Assembly (NCBI RefSeq): GCF_001761545.1
Contig: NZ_CP017326.1
Span: 682,001-746,000, forward strand
From: Weissella soli
GTDB taxonomy: Bacteria; Bacillota; Bacilli; Lactobacillales; Lactobacillaceae
Reading direction: 5' to 3'
DNA length: 64,000 bases
In this document: piece after piece, positions 18,281 through 32,260 of the stretch
How the letters are laid out: the number at the start of each line of letters is the position of its first letter
How positions within the stretch are numbered: position 1 is the first letter of the stretch
Notes under the pieces: model-generated
Told to the model about the DNA's origin: nothing
Databases searched by the model: none
Seen by the model: the letters and a program-made list of their open reading frames with translations, nothing else
Position numbers and translations under genes: made by a program

Positions 18281-18285
18281 ACAAT

Positions 18286-18332
18286 AAAAGCTTGTGATCA
18301 GCTCCATTTGGAGGTTTGATCACAAGCTTTTT
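18286..18332. terminator. Terminator between parC and lepA
   Basis: AAAAGCTTGTGATCA pairs with TGATCACAAGCTTTT around an inner CTCC-ATTT-GGAG hairpin; the convergent genes can both use it. Confidence 0.9.
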
Positions 18333-18352
18333 AATTATTTTTTGAAATAGCG

Positions 18353-20131
18353 TTAGTTGCCCATATCTAAAATGGCGTCAAACACTTCTTGTGGTAGTTC
18401 AATGTCGCTCTTAGCTTGACCGGCCCGCCGTAGTTGTTCTTGTTTTTTAGAGACTTTAGTGCCTTTAGCCGCCATCTTGCGGAGGGGTGGAATATTTTCC
18501 CGCGCGACGACCCGCCCTTCAACGATGGCCTGGACGGGCATCTGTTGTAATTTGCGCGGTACTAAGTCACGGAGTTTTGTCACCGTATCCTGGGCAAATT
18601 TCTCGACTTTGAAGCGGTGGAGTACAAACGTCAACGCATCCACATTGGCGTAGTCAATGGCAATATCCATCCGTACCATGTCGGATGCTTCAAAATCAGC
18701 GATTTCGGTTGAAAGGGTCGCAAAGCCATGCGAAACAGATTTAAGTTCGTTGAAGAAATCATAAGCAATTTCAGAAACGGGCATCTTGTAGGTGACCATT
18801 AACATCGAACCCAATGTATCAAGATCTTCAAGGACACCACGACGGCCTTCGGCGAGGCGCATCACATCATTTAACATGTCATTTGGTAAGGTCATCTTAG
18901 CATGAACATAGGGTTCTTCAACCTTAGCAATTTGCGCAAAGTGGGGGAATTGCGTGGGGTTTTCAACCATGACCATTTCATCTTTTTGCTTCAAAGTAAC
19001 CCGGAAAGTCGAGTTAGGCATCGTCGTCAAGATATCAAGCCCAAACTCGTCTTGCAAGCGTTCACGAATGATTTGGAGATGAAAGATGCCCAAGAAGCCA
19101 CCACGAAAGCCCATCCCTAGGGCTTCGGATTGTTCTGGTTCATATTGAAAAGCCGCATCGTTTAATGCTAATTTTTCAATGGCAATCTTGAGATCTTTAT
19201 AGTCAGTGCCACGGGGGTAAAGGCCTGCATAAACCATTGGTTGAACCATTTGGTAACCAGGAAAAGCCGCAGGTGTTGGTTGCGCCACACTGGTAATTGT
19301 TTCACCAACTCGAATCGCGTGTGCGTCCTTAATACCGGTAACGATATAGCCAACATCCCCAGCTTGGAGCTTAGCCAGGGGCGTGGTAAAGGGAGCAAAC
19401 ACACCGACTTCTTTATTTTGTGATGTCAAATCAGCGGCCATGAATAACATTTGGTCCGTGGTGTTTAACGTCCCTTCAAAAAGACGGACCAAGGCAATGA
19501 CGCCTTTATAAGGATCAAATTTCGAGTCGAAAACTAATGCCTTTAAGGGCGCCGTCTCATCACCAGTCGGCGCGGGAATCCGATCACGAATGGCCGTCAA
19601 GACTGCGTCCACCCCTAAGCCACTCTTGGCCGAAATCTTGAGAATTTCTTCCTCGGTAAAGCTATCATCGAGGCCCAAAATTTCTTCAACCGTCTTATCG
19701 ACATCGGCCATAAGATTATCAATCTTGTTGACGATGGGGATAATCGTTAAGTTAGCTTCTTTAGCTAGTCGGTAATTGGCCACTGTTTGGGCTTGAACAC
19801 CCTTAGTAGCGTCTACCAGTAGTAAGACCCCATCCGTTGCTGATAATGACCGAGAGACTTCGTAATTAAAATCGACGTGTCCGGGGGTATCAATCAAGTT
19901 ATATTGGTACTCATCCCCACGGTCATCTACATAATAATTCCGTACGGTCCGGGACTTCACCGTGACACCATGGGCTTTTTCAACGGCTAAATCATCTAGC
20001 AATTGGGCAGCAGTGTCGCGTTCACTGACGGTATTTGTCATCTCCATGATGCGGTCAGCTAACGTCGACTTACCATGATCAATATGGGCAATAATTGCAA
20101 AATTTCGAATATATTTTTGTCGGTCAGACAT
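18353..20131 (-). CDS. lepA: Elongation factor 4 (back-translocase LepA)
   Basis: 592-aa translational GTPase. G1 AHIDHGKSTL near 15-24, G3 DTPGHVDF near 80-87 and NKID near 134-137 are present, then EF-G-like domains II, III and V and the LepA-specific C-terminal domain (VDALTFVLHR, PRKLQQMPVQAIVEGRVVA). It can move a stalled ribosome back one step. The start at 20131 gives the usual MSDRQKYIRN N-terminus with AAGGTGG upstream; an ATG four codons earlier is less likely. Confidence 0.95.
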   Translation of the reverse strand: MSDRQKYIRNFAIIAHIDHGKSTLADRIMEMTNTVSERDTAAQLLDDLAVEKAHGVTVKSRTVRNYYVDDRGDEYQYNLIDTPGHVDFNYEVSRSLSATDGVLLLVDATKGVQAQTVANYRLAKEANLTIIPIVNKIDNLMADVDKTVEEILGLDDSFTEEEILKISAKSGLGVDAVLTAIRDRIPAPTGDETAPLKALVFDSKFDPYKGVIALVRLFEGTLNTTDQMLFMAADLTSQNKEVGVFAPFTTPLAKLQAGDVGYIVTGIKDAHAIRVGETITSVAQPTPAAFPGYQMVQPMVYAGLYPRGTDYKDLKIAIEKLALNDAAFQYEPEQSEALGMGFRGGFLGIFHLQIIRERLQDEFGLDILTTMPNSTFRVTLKQKDEMVMVENPTQFPHFAQIAKVEEPYVHAKMTLPNDMLNDVMRLAEGRRGVLEDLDTLGSMLMVTYKMPVSEIAYDFFNELKSVSHGFATLSTEIADFEASDMVRMDIAIDYANVDALTFVLHRFKVEKFAQDTVTKLRDLVPRKLQQMPVQAIVEGRVVARENIPPLRKMAAKGTKVSKKQEQLRRAGQAKSDIELPQEVFDAILDMGN

Positions 20132-20440
20132 GTTTGTGACCACCTTTAATTGAATATTTCATACAGTGCAAACTGTATGGACTAGCTATAAGTTTACCAT
20201 GAAATCAGCCACCAAGGGCAGTTAGTCCATGAAAGCTGCGCTGCAAGTTTGGTCACTAGATCAGTTAGTCTTAGATTAGTTAACCGGGCAAGCGGCCTCA
20301 TGAGACGACCCGTTCGCAAATTTTGCTGGCGATGGACAAGACGAATTGCGCCAACTAAGTTATAATTAACATAACGAAGACAATTTTATATCGATTAGCG
20401 GTTGCAAGTTAATCGATTCAACCAAATAGATGAGGGCATT
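20132..20440. other. Divergent intergenic region lepA/rlmL-like with inverted repeat
   Basis: 309 nt without a gene. A perfect 8-bp inverted repeat CATACAGT-GCAA-ACTGTATG lies at 20160-20179, in the lepA 5' untranslated region on the minus strand; it may be a small hairpin or an operator. A TATAAT box sits near 20359 ahead of the rlmL-like gene without a convincing -35. Confidence 0.5.
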
Positions 20441-21574
20441 ATGCAAAAATTTAAATTAATGGCAACGATGAGCGCTGGCTTAGAATCCTTAGTGGCTAAA
20501 GAACTTAAGGATCTGGGATACCAGGTGCAAACGGAAAATGGCCGCGTTAAATTCGAAGGGACCATGGAAGATATTTACCGGGTCAATTTATGGTTGCGGG
20601 TCGCTGATCGGATTAAGATTATTGTGACAGAATTTGAAGCCAAAACTTTCGAGGAATTGTTCCAAGGGGTGAAACAGTATCCATGGGAAGACCTCTTACC
20701 ATATGATGCTGAATTCCCGGTGAATGGGCGTTCAAAGAATTCTATCTTGCACTCAGTGCCAACGGTCCAAAGTATCACCAAAAAGGCGATTGTTGAACAC
20801 ATGACGGAAGCCTACCATGCCCGGGGGTATTTACCTGAATCAGGGAATCGTTTCGTCCTGGAGACGGCCATTGACAAAGATCACGTCATGGTGACACTTG
20901 ATACCACAGGTGACTCTTTGTTCAAGCGTGGTTACCGTACTGAAAAGGGTGGTGCCCCATTGAAGGAGACCATGGCCGCAGCATTGGTCTTGTTAGCCCA
21001 CTGGTTTACTGATAATCCCTTCGTGGATCCCGTTGTTGGTTCTGGTACGATTCCTATCGAGGCAGCCCTGATTGGTCGGAATATTGCGCCTGGTTTAAAC
21101 CGTGAATTTGATATTTCAGCCTGGGACTGGTTTGATCCAGCCATTGGTGAACGACTAAAGGCCGAAGCACGCGCCGCCATTAAGCTTGACGAACCACTTG
21201 ATATCACTGGTTACGACATCGATGGCTCAATGATTGAAATCGCCAAAGCCAATGCCGAAGCTGCCGGAGTTGGGGATGACATTGTCTTCGAACAACTCGC
21301 CGCCAAGGACTGGTCAACAAACAAGATTAATGGCGTGTTGGTGGCTAACCCGCCTTATGGTGAACGTTTGGGTGATGAAGACTCTGTCCGTTTACTGTAT
21401 AGCGAAATGGGGGCCATTTACCGCCAAATGCCAACTTGGTCAAAGTACATTTTGACCAGTGATGAAGGCTTTGAAGAGGCCTACGGTGAACGCGCAACGA
21501 AGAAGCGTAAGTTGTACAATGGGGCTTTGAAAGTTGATTTGTACCAATACTGGGGTAAGAAGATTCGTAATTAA
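20441..21574 (+). CDS. THUMP-domain rRNA methyltransferase (RlmL/YpsC-like)
   Basis: 377-aa class I SAM methyltransferase. The N-terminal ferredoxin-like plus THUMP part spans about 1-160 (MATMSAGLESLVAKELKDLG at the start), followed by the methylase with DPVVGSGTIPIEAALIGRN and the VANPPYGERLG catalytic loop (NPPY) used for guanine-N2 methylation. Homologous to the methylase half of RlmL, which makes m2G2445 in 23S rRNA. The start at 20441 is chosen over an in-frame upstream start; GAGGG precedes it. Followed by pcrA after 81 bases and a weak hairpin without T run. Confidence 0.87.
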   Translation: MQKFKLMATMSAGLESLVAKELKDLGYQVQTENGRVKFEGTMEDIYRVNLWLRVADRIKIIVTEFEAKTFEELFQGVKQYPWEDLLPYDAEFPVNGRSKNSILHSVPTVQSITKKAIVEHMTEAYHARGYLPESGNRFVLETAIDKDHVMVTLDTTGDSLFKRGYRTEKGGAPLKETMAAALVLLAHWFTDNPFVDPVVGSGTIPIEAALIGRNIAPGLNREFDISAWDWFDPAIGERLKAEARAAIKLDEPLDITGYDIDGSMIEIAKANAEAAGVGDDIVFEQLAAKDWSTNKINGVLVANPPYGERLGDEDSVRLLYSEMGAIYRQMPTWSKYILTSDEGFEEAYGERATKKRKLYNGALKVDLYQYWGKKIRN

Positions 21575-21655
21575 CGATGACAACGAGAGGTATCGCTGTG
21601 CAAACAGGGGTACCTTTCGTATTTGGCTACACATAGCGTAGAAAGGAACTGGAAG

Positions 21656-25974
<4,319 letters not shown>

Positions 25975-26015
25975 TTAGGCACAATTCACAAATCGACAGA
26001 GAAGAAGGAAAGCTC

Positions 26016-27212
26016 ATGCGTTTTGCAAAATGGATTGGTGGCGGCTTACTTGTCCTTATCTTAGGAGCGGCATTAGTGTTCTTTGGTAATTTCTACCATG
26101 AGAACTCGTCAAATGTCTCAAAAAGTACGAAGACGTCATCTTCCACTACAAATTCAAAAATAACCTCAAAATCCGGTATTCAAGTGACCGGAAAAGCCTC
26201 TGATACCGAGTATAAGACCGTGGTCAAGGACGGGAATTACCTGGTCAGCAAGGCGCGTGGTGTCACATCAAGTGAGAATGCCAGTAATGCATTTAATACC
26301 ACTAGTTTTGAAAACGGCTTACTTGAAGTGGCCAAGAACCACTTTTCACCCAAGTCATATATCTTCCAAGAAGGTCAATACTTATCTTCAGCAACGGCTT
26401 TGAATTGGCTTGATCGTAAATCATCAACGAATTCGCTTGGGTTGAATCCGACTGATAACAAGAAATATGATGATTCACGGGCGCCAATTTACCTACAAAC
26501 TATCGAAGAACAAGACTTCATGACGCAAGACGGCAATAACCTGAAGCTGAGTGGGATCGTGATTGGTTTGGCCATGAACACGCAAGATTCATATCAAAAG
26601 GTGCAGTATGGTGCGACATACACGCAAGATATTGCCAAGGCTGATATGATTGCACATGGTAAGACGATTGCCGCGGAAGTCATCAAGCGTTATCGTGCGA
26701 TGAAGAGTGTCGGTAAGGATGTCCCAATCGTTGTTGCCATGTATGCGCAAGCCAAGAATGATAGCCTTTCAGGGGGTAGTTTTTACGCCTGGGCCCAATC
26801 AAAATCTGGTGATTCACTGGGGACTTGGAATGGCATTAACGACGCAACAGTCGTGCTGCCAATGCAGGATGGGACGACATACGCCAAGGCAGTCGCCACT
26901 GAGACGAACAAGAGTTTTGTGAAGTTCCAAGATAACATCGAAGGCTTCTTCCCGAACTTATCATCAGTGACTGCCCAAGCTGCGTTCAATGGGTCGACGG
27001 TGAAGGGGATGAATGTGACGGTGACTACCCAATTCTACTCAGCCACAGAAATTCAAAGCTTCGCTAACTACATTTCGCAAGTCGCGCCAAACTATTTACC
27101 AACCAATGTCCCCGTCCAGATTCGTGTCCAAACATCGACTGGTCTCCAGGCATTGATTGTGCAACAAAAGAATGAAAAGACCTATACCGTGAATATTATC
27201 GGTTCATATTAG
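26016..27212 (+). CDS. camS: CamS-family protein (sex pheromone precursor domain), no lipobox
   Basis: 398-aa extracytoplasmic protein of the CamS family: NAFNTTSFENGLLEVAKNHF, YLQTIEEQDFMTQDG and YRAMKSVGKDVPIVVAMYAQ segments, and location after pcrA-ligA. In staphylococci and enterococci the signal peptide of this lipoprotein releases a cAM373-like peptide. Here the hydrophobic N-terminus (about 5-25) has no cysteine at the expected site (LVFFGNFYH), so it is probably an uncleaved membrane anchor, followed by a Ser/Thr/Lys-rich linker (30-55). AAGGAAAG precedes the ATG. Followed by a terminator. Confidence 0.87.
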   Translation: MRFAKWIGGGLLVLILGAALVFFGNFYHENSSNVSKSTKTSSSTTNSKITSKSGIQVTGKASDTEYKTVVKDGNYLVSKARGVTSSENASNAFNTTSFENGLLEVAKNHFSPKSYIFQEGQYLSSATALNWLDRKSSTNSLGLNPTDNKKYDDSRAPIYLQTIEEQDFMTQDGNNLKLSGIVIGLAMNTQDSYQKVQYGATYTQDIAKADMIAHGKTIAAEVIKRYRAMKSVGKDVPIVVAMYAQAKNDSLSGGSFYAWAQSKSGDSLGTWNGINDATVVLPMQDGTTYAKAVATETNKSFVKFQDNIEGFFPNLSSVTAQAAFNGSTVKGMNVTVTTQFYSATEIQSFANYISQVAPNYLPTNVPVQIRVQTSTGLQALIVQQKNEKTYTVNIIGSY

Positions 27213-27217
27213 TTATC

Positions 27218-27247
27218 AAACCTCGGTCAAACTGACTGAGGTTTTTC
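27218..27247 (+). terminator. Intrinsic terminator of the pcrA-ligA-camS unit
   Basis: AAACCTC / GAGGTTT stem with inner TCA / TGA pairing and a T5 tail. Confidence 0.8.
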
Positions 27248-27268
27248 CATGTAAAAATTGGAGGTATC

Positions 27269-27889
27269 ATGTTACTGCAAGTCATCTTACAAGGGATGCT
27301 CATCGGGTTTGCCTACTCAGCCCCGATTGGTATGCAGAACTTGTATATTTTTAATAATGCGCTATCAAATCGGCTAAGTAAGGCCTTCCTCTATGCCAGT
27401 GTCATCTGGTTAGTCGATGCCGTGTTCTCATTGATCGCGTTTTTAGGTGTCGGCACCTTAATTATGCAAAATGATTTTATCAAATTAGCTGTCATGCTGA
27501 TTGGTGGGTTAATCGTCAGTTATCTTGGTGGGACGATTATTCGCACGGCCAACGCTGTCCAACTGAATACGATCGAACAAGCGACCACGCTGGGTAAGGT
27601 GTTCGTCACGGCGCTGGTATTAAGCTTTGGGAATCCACAGGCTTTAATTGATGGTTCGTTGATGTTGGGGGCGTTGCGAGGCACGTTAGCCGATCGTGAG
27701 GTCATGCCATTCTATGGTGGTGTCATCCTAGCAACCGCCATCTGGTTTACGGGTATCACCTTAGCGTTTAATATTTTACGCGATCGTCTATCAAAGAGAT
27801 TCCTAGTTTGGATTAATTTGATTTCTGGGTTCATCGTCTTGTTATATGGACTACATCTCATTTTGGAATTCATGAAACATTTTTTCTAG
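27269..27889 (+). CDS. LysE/ArgO-type amino-acid exporter
   Basis: 206-aa membrane protein with about six hydrophobic segments. The N-terminal GFAYSAPIGMQNLYIFNNAL, with the PIGMQN motif, and the later SFGNPQALIDGSLMLGA segment are hallmarks of LysE-superfamily translocators, which expel basic or other amino acids. Substrate unknown. TTGGAGG lies just upstream of the ATG. It sits between two terminated units and is probably transcribed alone. Confidence 0.8.
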   Translation: MLLQVILQGMLIGFAYSAPIGMQNLYIFNNALSNRLSKAFLYASVIWLVDAVFSLIAFLGVGTLIMQNDFIKLAVMLIGGLIVSYLGGTIIRTANAVQLNTIEQATTLGKVFVTALVLSFGNPQALIDGSLMLGALRGTLADREVMPFYGGVILATAIWFTGITLAFNILRDRLSKRFLVWINLISGFIVLLYGLHLILEFMKHFF

Positions 27890-27898
27890 CAGTTTAAC

Positions 27899-27927
27899 TT
27901 GCATTCTCCAAAAAAGTTGCGTATAGT
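27899..27927 (+). promoter_or_regulatory. Promoter of the HD-nucleotidase gene
   Basis: TTGCAT (27899-27904), 17-bp spacer, TATAGT (27922-27927), 35 bases before the ATG. Confidence 0.75.
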
Positions 27928-27962
27928 GTTTAGAAATGTATTTAAGGAAAAGGGTAGGTAAA

Positions 27963-28598
27963 ATGGGAATTCATCAATATTTGTCTGGACTGACAGAACT
28001 AGAAATGATTAATCGAGCTCCTGGTTACTTTAAGTATTTTCCACACTCAGTGGCGTCCCACTCATGGAAAGTCACGCAGGTGGCGCAGTTCCTAGGTGAC
28101 GTCGAAGAACAATCTGGTAATGCTGTGAATTGGCGGCTCTTGTACGAAAAGGCCTTGAATCACGACATCACCGAACGCTTTATCGGTGACATTCGGACCC
28201 CCGTCAAATACGCTTCCGCGGAATTACGCCATATGTTAGCTGATGTGGAAGAATCTTTGGCGGACAACTTTGTCCGGGCGGAAATTCCTGCTGAATACCG
28301 GGAAGCTTATCATCGACGGCTCGGCGAAGGGAAGGATGACACCCTTGAAGGGCGGATCCTGTCAGTCGCTGATAAAATCGACTTATTGTATGAAGCCTTT
28401 GGTGAACTACAAAAAGGCAATCCAGAAAGCGTCTACAGTGAAATCTATAAGGAGAGTCTGGAAACAATCTATGCTTTCCGCGATATGCCAAGTACGGATT
28501 ACTTTATTCGTAAGGTATTACCTGAAATGTTGGCGGAAGAATTTCCAGGTTCAGAAAAATTACAACGTATCTACATCGCCATTTTTAATTCAAAATAA
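27963..28598 (+). CDS. HD-domain hydrolase, YfbR-like 5'-deoxynucleotidase family
   Basis: 211-aa HD-superfamily protein. The metal-binding signature is spread as H (ASHSWKVTQVA), HD (NHDITERFIGD) and a distal D (LSVADKIDLLYEA). This pattern matches the HD_3/YfbR group, where the E. coli enzyme removes phosphate from deoxynucleoside 5'-monophosphates. The region HSVASHSWKV near residues 30-39 is diagnostic. The start at 27963 is chosen over 27936 because the latter lies too close to the promoter; GGGTAGG is upstream. Monocistronic. Confidence 0.82.
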   Translation: MGIHQYLSGLTELEMINRAPGYFKYFPHSVASHSWKVTQVAQFLGDVEEQSGNAVNWRLLYEKALNHDITERFIGDIRTPVKYASAELRHMLADVEESLADNFVRAEIPAEYREAYHRRLGEGKDDTLEGRILSVADKIDLLYEAFGELQKGNPESVYSEIYKESLETIYAFRDMPSTDYFIRKVLPEMLAEEFPGSEKLQRIYIAIFNSK

Positions 28599-28635
28599 GC
28601 GACTAGTGGTAAAATATTAAGTTTAAACGTATAAT

Positions 28636-28663
28636 AAAAGAACTAGTTCCCTAGTTCTTTTTT
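28636..28663 (+). terminator. Intrinsic terminator after the HD gene
   Basis: AAAAGAACTAG-TTCC-CTAGTTCTTTTTT. Confidence 0.9.
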
Positions 28664-28721
28664 GTTTGAAATAAGCAACGCCCGCAAATAATGTTGTTGT
28701 GCGCTGGAAAAGAGGTTCTTC

Positions 28722-30734
28722 ATGATTACACGACAAACTGACCACCCCTACCGTGTGGTCTCAAAATACGAACCAACTGGTGATCAACCCACGGCGATTA
28801 AGCAATTAGTTGATGGCCTTCTTCAGGGCACCAAGGAACAAATTTTGCTTGGGGCCACGGGAACCGGTAAAACGTTTACGATTTCAAACGTGATTGCACA
28901 AGCCAATAAACCGGTTTTAGTTCTATCCCACAACAAAACACTGGCGGGACAACTCTATGGTGAATTTAAAGAATTCTTCCCTGATAATCGGGTCGAGTAC
29001 TTTGTCTCCTACTATGATTATTATCAACCCGAGGCTTATGTGCCTTCTTCAGATACTTATATTGAAAAAGATTCTTCCATCAACGATGAAATTGATAAGT
29101 TGCGTAACTCAGCAACAGCATCTCTGTTGAGTCGTAATGACACCATCGTGGTGGCCTCTGTGTCCTCAATCTTTGGGTTGGGTGACCCGCACCAGTACCA
29201 AGACCACGTCATTAACATTCGTATCGGGGATTTGCTGGAGCGTAATGACCTGATGCGCCAATTAATTGATATCCAATTTCAACGTAACGATATTGATTTT
29301 CAACGTGGCCGTTTTCGCGCGCGCGGGGATGTCTTAGAAATTTTCCCAGCTTCTGAAGATGCGAAGGCCTTACGGATTGAATTCTTCGGGGATGAGATTG
29401 ATCGTATCCGGGAGGTTGATAGCCTAACGGGTGAAATCACCGCCGAACTAGATGTGGCAACCATTTATCCAGCCACTCACTTTATGACCAATGATACGAT
29501 TCGTAATCGGGCCCTGGGGACCATTAAGGCCGAACTTGATGAGCGGTTGAAGGAGTTAGAAGGGGCGGGTAAGTTACTGGAAGCTCAGCGGTTGAAGCAA
29601 CGGACGGAATATGATCTTGAGATGATTGCCGAGATGGGCTTTACCACTGGAATCGAAAATTATTCGCGCCACATGGACGGGCGTGCACCCGGTGAACCTC
29701 CCTTTACTTTGCTTGATTTCTTCCCTGAGGATTTCTTGATTGTGGTTGATGAGTCTCACGTGACGATGCCCCAAATCCGGGGGATGTACAATGGTGACCG
29801 GGCACGAAAGCAGACGCTGATTGACTTTGGTTTCCGGTTGCCCTCGGCGCTTGATAACCGGCCATTACGCCTAGAGGAATTTGAACAGCATGTTAATCAG
29901 ATCATTTATATGTCAGCAACGCCCGGTGACTATGAACTTGCCCGGGTCCCTGACGATCAGATGGCGCAACAAATCATCCGGCCCACTGGCTTATTAGATC
30001 CAGAGGTTGAAGTCCGCCCAGTCATGGGGCAAATTGATGATTTACTCGGTGAAATCAACGCCCGGGCCGCTAAGGATGAACGGGTCTTTATCACCACCCT
30101 CACAAAGAAAATGTCGGAAGATTTAACAGACTATCTCGAAGACGTTGGGGTCAAGGTGAAATACCTGCACTCGGATATCAAGACGCTCGAACGGACAGAA
30201 ATTCTGCGTGATTTGCGTTTAGGAAAGTTTGATGTTTTGATTGGTATCAATCTACTCCGCGAGGGTATCGACGTGCCAGAAGTGTCATTAGTGGCGATTC
30301 TGGACGCCGATAAGGAAGGCTTTTTGCGTAACGAACGCTCATTGATTCAAACGATGGGCCGGGCGGCACGAAACGAAAATGGGCATGTTATTTTATATGC
30401 CGATAAAATCACCGGTTCGATGCAACGGGCCATGGATGAAACGGCACGACGGCGTTCAATCCAAATCGCCTATAATACCGAACATGGGATTACTCCACAT
30501 ACGATCAAAAAAGATATTCGCGGCCTCATTAGCGTGACGCATGCGACAGACAAGACGGTTCAACCAGAGAGCTTTACTGAAATTGCCTTCAAAGATATGG
30601 CACGTGATGATCAAGAAGCGATGCTTGCTAATTTGGAAAATCAAATGCGGGCGGCGGCCAAGCGTTTGGATTTCGAAGAAGCGGCTAGTCTTCGTGATAC
30701 AGTCATGGAGCTTAAATTAACCGTCGGCAAGTAA
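28722..30734 (+). CDS. uvrB: Excinuclease ABC subunit B
   Basis: 670-aa UvrB. Walker A GATGTGKT (44-51), the damage-probing beta-hairpin [12 protein letters not shown] near 92-103, helicase motifs ([38 protein letters not shown]) and a C-terminal UVR coiled-coil ([21 protein letters not shown]) that contacts UvrC. Central to nucleotide excision repair. uvrA, often directly downstream in Lactobacillales, is not in this window; a terminator follows instead. AAGAGG precedes the ATG. Confidence 0.96.
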   Translation: MITRQTDHPYRVVSKYEPTGDQPTAIKQLVDGLLQGTKEQILLGATGTGKTFTISNVIAQANKPVLVLSHNKTLAGQLYGEFKEFFPDNRVEYFVSYYDYYQPEAYVPSSDTYIEKDSSINDEIDKLRNSATASLLSRNDTIVVASVSSIFGLGDPHQYQDHVINIRIGDLLERNDLMRQLIDIQFQRNDIDFQRGRFRARGDVLEIFPASEDAKALRIEFFGDEIDRIREVDSLTGEITAELDVATIYPATHFMTNDTIRNRALGTIKAELDERLKELEGAGKLLEAQRLKQRTEYDLEMIAEMGFTTGIENYSRHMDGRAPGEPPFTLLDFFPEDFLIVVDESHVTMPQIRGMYNGDRARKQTLIDFGFRLPSALDNRPLRLEEFEQHVNQIIYMSATPGDYELARVPDDQMAQQIIRPTGLLDPEVEVRPVMGQIDDLLGEINARAAKDERVFITTLTKKMSEDLTDYLEDVGVKVKYLHSDIKTLERTEILRDLRLGKFDVLIGINLLREGIDVPEVSLVAILDADKEGFLRNERSLIQTMGRAARNENGHVILYADKITGSMQRAMDETARRRSIQIAYNTEHGITPHTIKKDIRGLISVTHATDKTVQPESFTEIAFKDMARDDQEAMLANLENQMRAAAKRLDFEEAASLRDTVMELKLTVGK

Positions 30735-30739
30735 AAATA

Positions 30740-30777
30740 AATGGGACCTCACTGATTAAAGTGAGGTCCCAATTTTT
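30740..30777. terminator. Bidirectional terminator uvrB / small hypothetical gene
   Basis: TGGGACCTCACT pairs with AGTGAGGTCCCA around 6 nt, with A and T runs on the two sides. Confidence 0.9.
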
Positions 30778-31036
30778 ATGAACGTTTTTTTAACGCCGCG
30801 AGTGCTTCAGTAATGTAGGCTTGGCGTTCTTTAATCCGGGCCAGGCGTGGCGCATTTTTGAAGTTCATCTTCTCAGTACCAACCTGCAGGGCGTCCAACA
30901 CATCTTGGATGACGGGCAACGTGGCTTGCAAATCGGTCACGGACTGCTTCACATGCTTTTGCGCAGTGGTCAGCCGGGTAAGATCGGCCTTCGTGGTTTG
31001 GAAGAGCTGCTTCATTTTTTCGATGACTGTTGGCAT
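30776..31036 (-). CDS. Small coiled-coil-like hypothetical protein
   Basis: 86-aa soluble protein, function not recognised. It is mostly helical by composition: MPTVIEKMKQLFQTTKADL, then a heptad-like stretch and a C-terminal basic part (ARIKERQAYI). No signal peptide or membrane segment. It starts one base after the hit stop codon, with its GGAGG site inside the hit 3' end, so the two are co-transcribed and probably coupled. The longer open frame to 31081 is not favoured. Confidence 0.7.
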   Translation of the reverse strand: MPTVIEKMKQLFQTTKADLTRLTTAQKHVKQSVTDLQATLPVIQDVLDALQVGTEKMNFKNAPRLARIKERQAYITEALAALKKRS

Positions 31037-31037
31037 A

Positions 31038-31460
31038 TTAATCCTCCAAATGAGCGATAATGTTATCTGCAATCGCGACATATTGCTCAGGCGTGTAGTC
31101 GGCTGAATTGTCGCCAGTCGGAATTTTCACGTGATCGTCAGCATAGCGGGGTAGAATATGCCAGTGGGAGTGGAACACTGATTGACCAGCTGCTTCACCG
31201 TTATTTGACAGGATGTTAACCCCGATGATGTCTGGGTTAGATGCTTTTATCGCCCGGGCAATCTTTGGTAACTTCGTCAGCACACGCTCAGCTAACTCCT
31301 CATCATATGCGAAGATGTCGGCGACGTGTTGTTTAGGTACCATTAATGTATGACCTGGGGTCACCTGTGAAATGTCCAAAAAGGCGAGCACGTCGTCATC
31401 TTCGTATACCTTATACGATGGAATTTCACCCGCAACGATTTTATCAAAAATATCAGCCAT
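31038..31460 (-). CDS. hit: HIT-family nucleotide hydrolase
   Basis: 140-aa histidine triad protein: N-terminal DIFDKIVAGEIPSYKVYED, LAFLDISQVTPGHTLMVPK, and the HSHWHIL catalytic triad near residues 102-108. HIT enzymes cleave phosphoramidate or dinucleotide substrates such as AMP-lysine or Ap4A. Divergent from ecsAB, the classic hit/ecsA arrangement of Bacillota. AGGAGG precedes the ATG. Confidence 0.92.
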   Translation of the reverse strand: MADIFDKIVAGEIPSYKVYEDDDVLAFLDISQVTPGHTLMVPKQHVADIFAYDEELAERVLTKLPKIARAIKASNPDIIGVNILSNNGEAAGQSVFHSHWHILPRYADDHVKIPTGDNSADYTPEQYVAIADNIIAHLED

Positions 31461-31502
31461 GTAGAGTTCCTCCTAGGAATAATTAACTCTATTATACCGT
31501 TA

Positions 31503-31531
31503 TTGGGCGGAAATTTAGTGTAAAATATAAT
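31503..31531 (+). promoter_or_regulatory. Promoter of the ecsAB-trmB unit
   Basis: TTGGGC (31503-31508), 17-bp spacer, TATAAT (31526-31531), 32 bases before ecsA. Confidence 0.7.
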
Positions 31532-31562
31532 GTAAACCAAAATAGAAGTGAGATAAATAATT

Positions 31563-32255
31563 ATGTTAGAAATTAAACACCTGTCAGGAGGGTATGGTCA
31601 GTTAAAAGTCTTATCAGACATTAACTTCACTGTCGCTGATGGCACCATGACCGCCTTGGTCGGGTTGAACGGTTCTGGAAAATCAACCACGATTAACCAT
31701 GTCATTGGTTTATTAGCCCCGAAAACGGGTGAGATCCTGTTGAATGGGGTGGCACTACAAACTGACCCCGTCGCCTATAAGCGTCAAATTGCCTATATTC
31801 CAGAACAACCCGTCTTGTATGAAGAATTGACCTTACGTGAACACCTCGAAGTCACGATGAAAGCCTATACCCTAGATCGTGATGTCGCCTGGGCTCGTGC
31901 TGAACAATTATTGACCATTTTCCGTTTGACCAACAAATTGGAGTGGTTTCCAACCCATTTTTCAAAGGGGATGCGGCAAAAAGTGATGATCGTGATGGCC
32001 TTTATCACCGATGCGCCTTTGTTCATTATCGATGAGCCATTCCTAGGACTCGATGTAGTCGCGGTACGCGATCTGTTGCACCTGATAGATGAACGTAAAG
32101 CCACGGGGACCTCTTTCTTATTGACGACGCACGTGATTGATACGGTCGAAGCGCACGCTGACCATTTCGTCTATCTCAAAGACGGCGTGGTTGACCAACA
32201 AGGGGCCGTGGCTGATTTCGCGCGTTTGGTACCTGAATTAGTCGAAGAGGGGTAG
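31563..32255 (+). CDS. ecsA: ABC transporter ATPase EcsA
   Basis: 230-aa ABC ATPase: Walker A GLNGSGKST (about 34-42), signature region FSKGMRQKVMIVMAF (SKGM variant typical of EcsA), Walker B LFIIDEPFLGLD and H-loop TTHVIDT. With EcsB it forms an exporter needed in Bacillus for secretion and for intramembrane protease RasP activity; it may export peptide pheromone fragments. First gene of ecsA-ecsB-trmB; gap to ecsB is 5 bases. Confidence 0.9.
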   Translation: MLEIKHLSGGYGQLKVLSDINFTVADGTMTALVGLNGSGKSTTINHVIGLLAPKTGEILLNGVALQTDPVAYKRQIAYIPEQPVLYEELTLREHLEVTMKAYTLDRDVAWARAEQLLTIFRLTNKLEWFPTHFSKGMRQKVMIVMAFITDAPLFIIDEPFLGLDVVAVRDLLHLIDERKATGTSFLLTTHVIDTVEAHADHFVYLKDGVVDQQGAVADFARLVPELVEEG

Positions 32256-32260
32256 GTGCG

